A DNA stretch of 64,000 nucleotides from Pseudomonas serboccidentalis (GTDB taxonomy: Bacteria > Pseudomonadota > Gammaproteobacteria > Pseudomonadales > Pseudomonadaceae), in the NCBI RefSeq assembly GCF_028830055.1, contig NZ_CP101655.1, positions 3,355,229 to 3,419,228 on the forward strand. Reading direction: 5' to 3'. Below the pieces are notes generated by a model, which did not search any database, was not told the DNA's origin, and worked only from the letters and a program-made list of their open reading frames with translations. The position numbers and the translations under genes were made by a program. Of this stretch, positions 8,201-15,251 are shown piece by piece. Numbering within the stretch: position 1 is the first letter of the stretch; each line of letters begins with the position of its first letter.

Positions 8201-9708
8201 GAAGCCGCTACATTGATCTGGACAATGACCCACAACAATGGCGACTGGGGCTGCCCTGGCAGCAACGCAGCAATGCCCTGAACCTTCCCACGGGTACGTT
8301 GCCGAACGGCCTCACCCCCAAGCAGGTGTGCTACGAGCAACTGATGCAGCATCAGGATTCATCCGCGTGGAACACCCTGCGCGTGTTGACCCTGCAATCG
8401 GTGCAGCGTTACCTCAAGACTACCGACCAGTCCCCGTTGCCGGATGGCGAGGCCGCTTTCGAAGCGCTGGCCGGGCCGGTGGAAGTGGCGCAACTGGACA
8501 AGACCGCGTTGGCGGCCTACGACACCGTGCCGCCACCGTTCGACATCCGCGCAGAGCTGAAAAACATCGGTTATGCACCGATGCCCTTTCTGTTCGAAAC
8601 CGCGCTCACCGCCGACGATGAACAAAACCTCTGGTCTTCCCGTTACAGCTTTGCCGGATACGCTGGCCCCGACCGTTTCTACAAGGTGCTCAAGTACCAA
8701 GAGACGCCCAGTCATGGCGTGACAGAAGCGCAATACGACCCTTACAGCCTGGCGCTGATATGCATCAAACTGCCGGACGGCTGCACGACCCGCTTCGAAT
8801 ACGACTATCACGCCGTGCAACCGCTGTGCATCATCGATGCCAACGACAATGTCCAGGAGGCGATGTACGAACCCTCCGGACAACCACTGACCATCACGTT
8901 TCATGGCACTGAAAACGGTCAAATTGCAGGTTTCAGACCGCTGAGCGAATACCAGCGACCGGAGAATCATCACCCGGATGCGGCAATTGCCAACCCGGCG
9001 CTGGCTGTGCAAAAAGCCGCCAGCACGCTGCGCAAGGATCTGTTCAGCTGGATGGGGCAACTGCCTCTCGTGCTGCGCGAGACCCCTGAACTTTTTAGCG
9101 TGTGGGTCAACGCCGGCCTGGTCCTGCCCAGCGGCCATATTCGCGCCAGCGCCCGTCGGTGCCTGGCGCAAACTGTCGCACCGAGCCCGATGCAACAGGC
9201 ACTGATTACGGCGATCGCCAGCATCGCGCGCGAGCCGGTGCACAGCGTCATGCTCAGTGCCGACCGCTATCACGATGACCCGATCGCCGCACAGTTTCAA
9301 ATCGTCAAAAACTGCTTCGATGGCTTCGGGCGGTCATTGCAAACCCAGCAATTGGTCGAGTCCGGAGACGCTTATGTGGTTGATGAAAACGGCGCACTGC
9401 TCATCGAGGACGGCAAGCTGGTGATACGCCACGCCGACTCGCGCTGGCGCATCAGCGAACGGGTCGAATACAACAACAAGGGACTGGCGGTGCGGCAGTT
9501 CCGACCGTTCTTTGCCGACACTCACCGCTACGTCAACGATGTCTCCCTGCGCGAGCAGGGTTATTTCGATCAACTGTTTTACGACGCACTCGGGCGCCCG
9601 ATCAAACTGATCAATGCCAAAGGCTATTTTTCTCTCGAGACGCATCACCCTTGGTACAGCACCAGTCAGGACTTCAACGACACCGATGAATCGGAACCAC
9701 AACCATGA
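5215..9708 (+). CDS. tcdB: Insecticidal Tc toxin subunit TcB (SpvB/TcaC-TcdB type)
   Basis: A 1497-residue TcB protein, close to Photorhabdus TcdB in length. In Tc complexes TcB and TcC form a hollow cocoon that holds the cut-off TcC toxin domain and docks on the TcA injection channel. Residues 10-300 are the SpvB/TcaC N-terminal domain (GKSWGAVGTTGAASIEVSLP, then SSQAGNGPFGDGWSLG). Residues 440-680 carry FG-GAP-like repeats (LTDLTGDGRLDW, LGDFCGDGLDSL, IADLNGSGAPALIYL). The TcdB middle N domain starts near residue 690 (SNNNMG), and the middle C domain lies around 930-1070. The start is the first in-frame ATG after the terminator; a GGA at 5204-5206 serves as a weak ribosome site. The stop overlaps the next gene by ATGA, so the two are translationally coupled. 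No TcA gene is adjacent. Confidence 0.93.
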   Translation: MADQDLSITPPSIAKSSTIATIGKSWGAVGTTGAASIEVSLPLSAGRGWDPQLSLTYSSQAGNGPFGDGWSLGVSLISRRTNKGVPHYTAHDEIIGHDGQVWTPELDDNGQIQSRQENRYNGVEIGPHDVVRYGARMESDFSLREYWQPQTGEQPGFWLIHGADGSLHLYGKTAAARQADPDDPLRVFSWLLCESMNTHGEHIGFDYKADDHDLDPDRDSRAQRYLRAVFYGNASASQDLYGWTQESPAEGDWHFHLLFDYGERTTSLTEMPEYAENPLHPWPVRPDPFSTFIQGFELGTRRLCRQVLLFHHFAEQTGATPVLVRRLLLEYSQVTPLSPFSQLTAAHKQTRDADGFVEDQPPTEFEYSSFTLDPTPRRLLELETQPGIDEQPYHLVDLFGEGLPGFLCRYDQCWYYREPVRASTGPEAITYAAWTSLEQVPVANRNQAVQQLLTDLTGDGRLDWVSAMPGMSGFRTLNADRSWGPFITFKGFPAEFFHGLSQLGDFCGDGLDSLAMIGPQAVRLYANRREAGFGPATEVEHPLDDRLPLLSNARNELVFLGNLLGSDMTELCRIRHDEIRCWPNLGHGRFGKGRRISGPVFPYEQFDAARVRIADLNGSGAPALIYLNSDGFDIYLNRGGNGLESEAVHVPWPPGVRYDRLCQVTLADLQGLGCASLILTVPHMTPQHWRYDFVSAKPYLMTASNNNMGCSTQVFYRSSAQTWLDEKSEQLAHYPDRVPACHLPFPVQLVSQQVQLDEVTGNRLTQSFEYREGTYDGREREFRGFGRLQQIDSESATGDDDSGFTEPVRVCTWFHTGQAMDRSPERYFNRDPDAVPLGNTLFSRYHAGDECDETITPPDTTTEYEIARALAGSVARIETWAAADDLATGYPYAVAEHRYRVREVRPRGLYPDSVLLLLPLEQISYAYERLADDPMCAHDVVLCTNHYGMPTHTMTINYPRRRKVSETPPYSDPDEQQWWRDAHDEAQQSWYVSETRSRYIDLDNDPQQWRLGLPWQQRSNALNLPTGTLPNGLTPKQVCYEQLMQHQDSSAWNTLRVLTLQSVQRYLKTTDQSPLPDGEAAFEALAGPVEVAQLDKTALAAYDTVPPPFDIRAELKNIGYAPMPFLFETALTADDEQNLWSSRYSFAGYAGPDRFYKVLKYQETPSHGVTEAQYDPYSLALICIKLPDGCTTRFEYDYHAVQPLCIIDANDNVQEAMYEPSGQPLTITFHGTENGQIAGFRPLSEYQRPENHHPDAAIANPALAVQKAASTLRKDLFSWMGQLPLVLRETPELFSVWVNAGLVLPSGHIRASARRCLAQTVAPSPMQQALITAIASIAREPVHSVMLSADRYHDDPIAAQFQIVKNCFDGFGRSLQTQQLVESGDAYVVDENGALLIEDGKLVIRHADSRWRISERVEYNNKGLAVRQFRPFFADTHRYVNDVSLREQGYFDQLFYDALGRPIKLINAKGYFSLETHHPWYSTSQDFNDTDESEPQP

Positions 9709-12476
9709 ACGTCCATCGGCGCACACCCGCACTCACGGTGCATGACAGCCGCGGCTTGCCGGTGCGCCAGGTCGTTTACCTGCGCACTGTCGCCGAGGAC
9801 ACCCCGGTGCCACTGCTGACCCGCCAACAACATGACGTAGCCGGGCGCAGGGTTGCGCAGTGGGATCCGCGCCTGTCGGTCGCCAGTCGGGTGACGGTGT
9901 ATGGTCTGGGTGGCGAACCGTTGAAAAGCGACAGTGTCGACGCCGGCATGCGCCTGACCTTGCCGGGCCTTGCCGGCGAAGCGCTCGAGCGTTGGGACGC
10001 GCGTGGCAACCATTGGCGCAGCAGCTTCGATGAACAGTTGCGCGTGCTGTCCGTTGACAACAGCCTGCAGCCGGACCGCGAGACCTTCACCTACGCTGAC
10101 GCCTCGGCCAGCGCCGCCTTCAACCTTCGCGGGCAACTGATCGCCGTGCACGACACGTCGGGGACGTTGCAGTTCAACAGCTTCGGCCTGTACGGCGAGG
10201 CACTGCAGGAGACTCGCCGGTTCGACGATGAGCAGGCCTTTGTCACCCGTCGCACTTACAGTCCTTTGGGTGCCCTGCTGGAGCAGATTGATGCCGGCGG
10301 ACACCATCAGCAGTTGCGCTATGACGCCGCCGGGCAACTGCGATTCAGCCAGCTTCGGCTGAGCCTCAACCCCGACTGGCAACCGGTGTTGCAGGACGCG
10401 CAGTACAACGCTGCCGGACAGATCATTGAACAGCGGACCGACAATGGTGTGGTCAGTCGCTGGTACTACGATCCAGCCGATGGTCGTTTGAACCGGCAAT
10501 CCTCGAACAAGGGGACACAATCTGTTCTTCAAGACTTCGAGTATGTCTTTGACCCCAGCGGCAACATCACGCGCATCATCGACCATGCGTTCAGCGTCAG
10601 CCATTTCGCCAACCAGCGGGTCGACGGTGAACGCCGTTTCAGCTACGACTCGCTGTACCGACTGCACAGTGCCAGCGGCTACGACGACGGCCCGCTGACG
10701 GACATCCCCGGCTTGCCGCAGCTCACCGACCCGCGCAACCGGCTCAACTACACCCAGACCTATGCCTATGACCGTGGCAATAATCTGATCAGGCTCAGCC
10801 ATGTGCGTGACGGCGCCAGCCATACCCGCCAGATGTTCATCGACCCGCAGAGCAATCGCGGTGTTCGCTGGCAGGAGGGTGACCCTGCTCCGGACTTCAC
10901 CAGCCTGTTCGATCGCCACGGCAACCTCCTCGCCCTGCAACCTGGCCAACCCCTGCAATGGAATGCCCGGGACCAATTGGCACAGGTGACACTGGTACAA
11001 CGCGATGACGGCCTCCATGACCGCGAATATTACCGTTACAGCCAGGGGGGCCGGATCTACAAACGCCATGAGCGATACACCACGAACGTCAGCCATTTCG
11101 AGGAAGTGCGCTACCTGTCGGGCCTGGAAATCCGCCGACGCGACAATGGCGAAGAACTGCACATCATCTCCATCAGCGCCGGATCAGGCAGTGTCCGCTG
11201 CCTGCACTGGGTCGCCGGCCAGCCAACAGGCGTCGATGCCGATCAACTGCGCTACACCCTCGGCGATCACCTGGGCTCCTGCGTGATGGAACTCGATCAA
11301 CAGGCGCGCCTGGTCAGTCACGAGGGCTATTACCCGTTCGGCGCAACCGCGTGGATGGTTGGTCGGTCGGCACAGGAAGTCAGTTACAAGACCGTGCGCT
11401 ATTCGGGCAAGGAAATGGATGTCAGCGGCCTTTACGCCTATGGCGCGCGCTATTACGCGCCATGGTTGCAGCGCTGGGTCAGTACCGATCCGGCGGGGGA
11501 TGCCGATGGCCTCAACCCGTATGGTTTTGTCGCAAACAACCCGCTGCGCTATGTCGACCCTGACGGCAACACCCGGGCAGAAAGTGTGATCATGCTGTAC
11601 TCGGCGTTTATCTCAACCGTCCAGGAACACTCCACGCAGGTGGTCGGGCAAATCCACAGCATTCTCCATGATGAAGGTGTCGCGGGGGGGCTGGCCCTGA
11701 ACATGGCAGGCGAAGTCGTCAGGGGCGTCATCGGCTATGAAGGCGGTGTCATCGGCGCTGGGCTGGTGGACCTGGTGGCGCCCAATGTGCCTTTCACTAC
11801 GCCGTTCACAACCAGTGGCGGCGTGGTCGGCGGCAATATCGGCGGCGATGCCGCCACCGCCATGGTCGAGCCGCTGGCAAACAGCGCAAGGCTCAGGGTA
11901 GGCCCGTTGATTCCGCAGACCTCGCAGATATCCGTCAGTGCGATTGACCAGGGCCTGGGTATCGAGGAGACCGTCAAGGAAATCAAATCCTGGCGAGACA
12001 TGAAGGATGAGTTGATTCACCCGGGCCTGAATGCGGTGTTCAACCCGTCATTCGTGATGGGCAGGCTCATGGCCTCGTGGATATCGATTCTTCCCGGGGC
12101 AATCAACATGTTTGCCAGGGCCATCGAAGCCGAGGACATCAAAAATCGCCTTGATCCGATGAAGGTGCAGAAAATTGAAACCCTGCTCGGCGACTGGAAA
12201 ACAGCCATCGAGCAACGTGCCGCCTGGGCCGAAAATGCCTTTGATGCATTGGGTACCGACACGGTTTACCCGGCCAACTCGCTGCCCAACGTCAACCACA
12301 TGACACCCGCAGAGGCCCTGGCGCCCATCAACCGCGCGGACCTGCAACGCCAGACCCGCTTCACCCTGTCCAACATCAAGCGCGCTCAGGACATGATGAC
12401 GTTGTACAAGGAGATGGGCACTACCGACAATCAGTTCCTGCTGGCGCAGCGGCGAGTGCGGAAAAATGCGGCCTGA
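9705..12476 (+). CDS. tccC: Tc toxin subunit TcC (RHS core) with unknown C-terminal effector, copy 1
   Basis: A 923-residue TcC protein. Residues 1-620 are RHS/YD repeats that build the cocoon half and end in the conserved core LYAYGARYYAPWLQRW, STDPAGDADGLN and ANNPLRYVDPDG. The aspartates here (D595 onward) belong to the self-cleaving aspartyl-protease-like site known for TcC. After about residue 622 come some 300 residues with no recognised toxin motif: a glycine-rich hydrophobic stretch (EGGVIGAGLVDLVAP, GGVVGGNIGGDAATA) and then amphipathic helices. I see no ADP-ribosyltransferase or Rho-deamidase signature. The start overlaps the TcB stop by four bases. It is the first of three tandem TcC genes with similar cores and divergent tails. 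Confidence 0.92.
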   Translation: MNVHRRTPALTVHDSRGLPVRQVVYLRTVAEDTPVPLLTRQQHDVAGRRVAQWDPRLSVASRVTVYGLGGEPLKSDSVDAGMRLTLPGLAGEALERWDARGNHWRSSFDEQLRVLSVDNSLQPDRETFTYADASASAAFNLRGQLIAVHDTSGTLQFNSFGLYGEALQETRRFDDEQAFVTRRTYSPLGALLEQIDAGGHHQQLRYDAAGQLRFSQLRLSLNPDWQPVLQDAQYNAAGQIIEQRTDNGVVSRWYYDPADGRLNRQSSNKGTQSVLQDFEYVFDPSGNITRIIDHAFSVSHFANQRVDGERRFSYDSLYRLHSASGYDDGPLTDIPGLPQLTDPRNRLNYTQTYAYDRGNNLIRLSHVRDGASHTRQMFIDPQSNRGVRWQEGDPAPDFTSLFDRHGNLLALQPGQPLQWNARDQLAQVTLVQRDDGLHDREYYRYSQGGRIYKRHERYTTNVSHFEEVRYLSGLEIRRRDNGEELHIISISAGSGSVRCLHWVAGQPTGVDADQLRYTLGDHLGSCVMELDQQARLVSHEGYYPFGATAWMVGRSAQEVSYKTVRYSGKEMDVSGLYAYGARYYAPWLQRWVSTDPAGDADGLNPYGFVANNPLRYVDPDGNTRAESVIMLYSAFISTVQEHSTQVVGQIHSILHDEGVAGGLALNMAGEVVRGVIGYEGGVIGAGLVDLVAPNVPFTTPFTTSGGVVGGNIGGDAATAMVEPLANSARLRVGPLIPQTSQISVSAIDQGLGIEETVKEIKSWRDMKDELIHPGLNAVFNPSFVMGRLMASWISILPGAINMFARAIEAEDIKNRLDPMKVQKIETLLGDWKTAIEQRAAWAENAFDALGTDTVYPANSLPNVNHMTPAEALAPINRADLQRQTRFTLSNIKRAQDMMTLYKEMGTTDNQFLLAQRRVRKNAA

Positions 12477-12495
12477 AATGAACCGTTGTGCGGGC

Positions 12496-15219
12496 ATGAA
12501 ACGTTCCGTGCATTGGCGAACGCCTGCCGTGTCGGCTCATGATCCCAGGGGCTTGCCCGCCAGGAAAGTGGCTTACCTGCGTGCGGTGGCGGGCGCCGAC
12601 GTCGAATGCCAGATCACTCGCCAACACCACGACACGAGCGGACACCTGACCGAACAATGGGACCCGCGCCTCCACGTGCCTTGCCTGACTACGGTTTACC
12701 GGCTGGATGGCGAGCCATTGAAAATCGACAGCGTCGACGCCGGCTGGCGCCTGAGCCTGCCAGGCCCTGGCAGTCAATCACTGCAGCGCTGGGATGCCCG
12801 CGGTAACCACTGGCGCATGAGCTATGACCAGCAGTTGCGCTTGATGACGGTCGAGGAAAACGAGTTCGATGTCGAGGTACTGACTTACGCTGAAGCCTCG
12901 GCCGATGCCGCGCATAATCTGCGCGGCCAGTTGCTCGAACACGAAGACCACGCCGGTACACTGCGTATCGACAGCTATGCCCTGTCCGGTCAGCCTCGGA
13001 CTGAAACACGTACCTTTCACGACGGCGAAGCATTCACCAGCCAGCGTGTTTTCAGTCCGCTGGGCGCGGTGCTGGAACAGATTGATGCGGGTCAACATCG
13101 ACAGCAGTCACAGTACGGTCTGGCCGGGCAACTCAAGCAGGTTCGACTGCAGCTCAACGGACACACCGACTGGCACTCGGTATTGATCGAGGCGCAATAC
13201 AACGCTGCCAGTCAGATCATCGAACAGGTGGCCGGCAACCGGGTGCGCAGCCGCTGGACGTATGACCCGGCCGATGGTCGATTGCACACCCATGTCTGCC
13301 ACAAGAACGCTGGCCCTGTGTTGCAGGACTTCGAATATTTCCACGACCGGGTCGGTAACATCGTGCGCATCGATGACCATGGCTTTCAGCCGGTTTACTT
13401 CGCCAACCAGTTGATCGACGGCCACCGCACCTTCGGCTATGACTCGTTATACCGGTTGATCCGCGCGACCGGTCATGACGAAGGCCCACTCTCCGACATC
13501 CCGGGACTGCCACAGCCGAGCGACCCGAATAACCGCCTCAACTACACCCAGACCTACGAGTACAACGCCGGCGGCAGCCTGATCAAGCTGCAGCATGTAC
13601 GGGCCGGTGCCAGCCACACCCGCCAGATGCGTATCGATCCACAGAGCAACCGCGGGGTGCGCTGGACGCCTGGCGATGCCGAACCGATATTCGACCGGTT
13701 GTTCGACCGTCACGGCAACCTGCAAGCGCTGCAACCGGGGCAAACATTGCACTGGAACACTCGTGACGAGCTGGCCAGCGTCATCCTGATCCACCGCGAG
13801 GACGGTCGACACGATGCCGAGCACTACCGTTACAGCCAGGGCGAGCGGGTGTTCAAGCGCCACGAGACCTTCACCGCACAAGGTGCTCATTTCCAGCAGG
13901 TGCGCTACTTGCCCGGGCTGGAAATCCGCTCGAAGGACAACGGTGAAGTACTGCACGTCATTCAACTGGACATCGGTATCGGCCATGTCCGGTGCCTGCA
14001 TTGGGCACAGGAAAAACCCGACGAGCTCCGCTACAGCCTCAACGATCATCTGGACTCCTGTGAGCTGGAACTCGATCAACAGGCGCAAGTGATCAGCCAG
14101 GAAGGTTATTACCCGTTTGGCGCCACTGCGTGGATGGCCGCGCGTTCGGTGATCGAAGTCAGTTACCGGTTCATCCGTTATTCAGGCAAGGAAATGGATG
14201 TCAGCGGCCTGTATTACTACGGCGCCCGTTACTACGCCGCGTGGCTGCAGCGCTGGATCAGCGCCGACCCGGCAGGCGATGTTGACGGGCTGAACCTGTA
14301 CGCGATGGTCAGCAACAACCCGTTGTGCTTCGTCGATAACGGCGGGACCGAACAGACGCCCAGCGAAGCACAGCAAAAAGTCAGCGAGTTTTCCAATGTG
14401 CTGACACACATGACCAGCGAATTGCAGAAGCTCAACTATCAGCTCTACAACCTCACGCGTACTCGCGACATCTACAAGACCGCCGCAAAAAAACTCGCGT
14501 TCAGCGTGGCAACGTTTGCCGTGGCGATCAAGGCCGGTGCCGTAGGGAGCACCGTCGGTGCCGGTGTCGGTAGCCTGAGCGGTCCCGCCGCGCCAATTGT
14601 GATGCCGGTGACATCAACGGTAGGGGCCATTTTCGCCGCAGAGGCGTCAGTCAAGCTCATGGCCAAGATCGGCGAAGAAACCACGCTCGGCTATTCGATC
14701 ATGCCGGATCAGGCCGCGCTTTCGGTGAAAAGCCTGCAAAGCAAAGCCAAGGCTTCGCCGAACTCAGTGAGGGGGACCCTGGAAAGCTTCAATCCGCAGA
14801 CCTCAGGGGGCCTGGTAAAGATCGGTCTGGAAACCACCGCCCGGTCATTGGGCAAACACCTCAAGATTCCTTACCTGAAACAGTCATTGAACATCGCCCG
14901 CCAAATGGCCCAACTCACAGAAGCGCTCAACGACTCATGGGGGCAGGGAGACCTGAACCGCATCAGCGCGCGGCTGGATGAATTGACCGGTTACCTCGAC
15001 AGCCAGCAGGCCGGCCTCCAGCAACACCTCGACACGCTGGCCGGTGCAGCGCCTGCACCGGTAAAACTGATTGGCATCGCCCAGATGCCGGAGCGTGCCG
15101 ACAGCGACCTGGCACACCTGCAACAACAAATGACGGTGGCTCGCGGCACCATCAAGCACGCCAGGGATTTGCTGGGTCGGGTATCGGCCTATCTGGCGCT
15201 GAAACAGCAAGCGGCATAG
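12496..15219 (+). CDS. tccC: Tc toxin subunit TcC (RHS core) with unknown C-terminal effector, copy 2
   Basis: The second TcC, 907 residues from the start chosen here. MKRSVHWRTPAV aligns best with the N-termini of copies 1 and 3; in-frame ATGs at 12466 and 12478 are alternatives that overlap or abut copy 1. The RHS core to about residue 615 ends LYYYGARYYAAWLQRWISAD, then VSNNPLCFVDNGG, where the usual D-x-DG is altered to DNGG. The tail (about 290 residues) has a glycine/alanine-rich hydrophobic segment (AGAVGSTVGAGVGSLSGPAA, later STVGAIFAAEAS), then helical sequence with LDELTGYLDSQQAGL and a closing helix. No catalytic toxin motif is recognised. It is probably co-transcribed with TcB and copy 1. 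Confidence 0.9.
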   Translation: MKRSVHWRTPAVSAHDPRGLPARKVAYLRAVAGADVECQITRQHHDTSGHLTEQWDPRLHVPCLTTVYRLDGEPLKIDSVDAGWRLSLPGPGSQSLQRWDARGNHWRMSYDQQLRLMTVEENEFDVEVLTYAEASADAAHNLRGQLLEHEDHAGTLRIDSYALSGQPRTETRTFHDGEAFTSQRVFSPLGAVLEQIDAGQHRQQSQYGLAGQLKQVRLQLNGHTDWHSVLIEAQYNAASQIIEQVAGNRVRSRWTYDPADGRLHTHVCHKNAGPVLQDFEYFHDRVGNIVRIDDHGFQPVYFANQLIDGHRTFGYDSLYRLIRATGHDEGPLSDIPGLPQPSDPNNRLNYTQTYEYNAGGSLIKLQHVRAGASHTRQMRIDPQSNRGVRWTPGDAEPIFDRLFDRHGNLQALQPGQTLHWNTRDELASVILIHREDGRHDAEHYRYSQGERVFKRHETFTAQGAHFQQVRYLPGLEIRSKDNGEVLHVIQLDIGIGHVRCLHWAQEKPDELRYSLNDHLDSCELELDQQAQVISQEGYYPFGATAWMAARSVIEVSYRFIRYSGKEMDVSGLYYYGARYYAAWLQRWISADPAGDVDGLNLYAMVSNNPLCFVDNGGTEQTPSEAQQKVSEFSNVLTHMTSELQKLNYQLYNLTRTRDIYKTAAKKLAFSVATFAVAIKAGAVGSTVGAGVGSLSGPAAPIVMPVTSTVGAIFAAEASVKLMAKIGEETTLGYSIMPDQAALSVKSLQSKAKASPNSVRGTLESFNPQTSGGLVKIGLETTARSLGKHLKIPYLKQSLNIARQMAQLTEALNDSWGQGDLNRISARLDELTGYLDSQQAGLQQHLDTLAGAAPAPVKLIGIAQMPERADSDLAHLQQQMTVARGTIKHARDLLGRVSAYLALKQQAA

Positions 15220-15251
15220 CGCCGGATTCGCAGAGCAACCGAGAGTGAACA

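Noticed and set aside
11565..12476. TcC copy 1 tail as an ADP-ribosyltransferase
   Set aside because: No R-S-E or H-Y-E catalytic pattern is seen, and the region is dominated by glycine-rich hydrophobic sequence.
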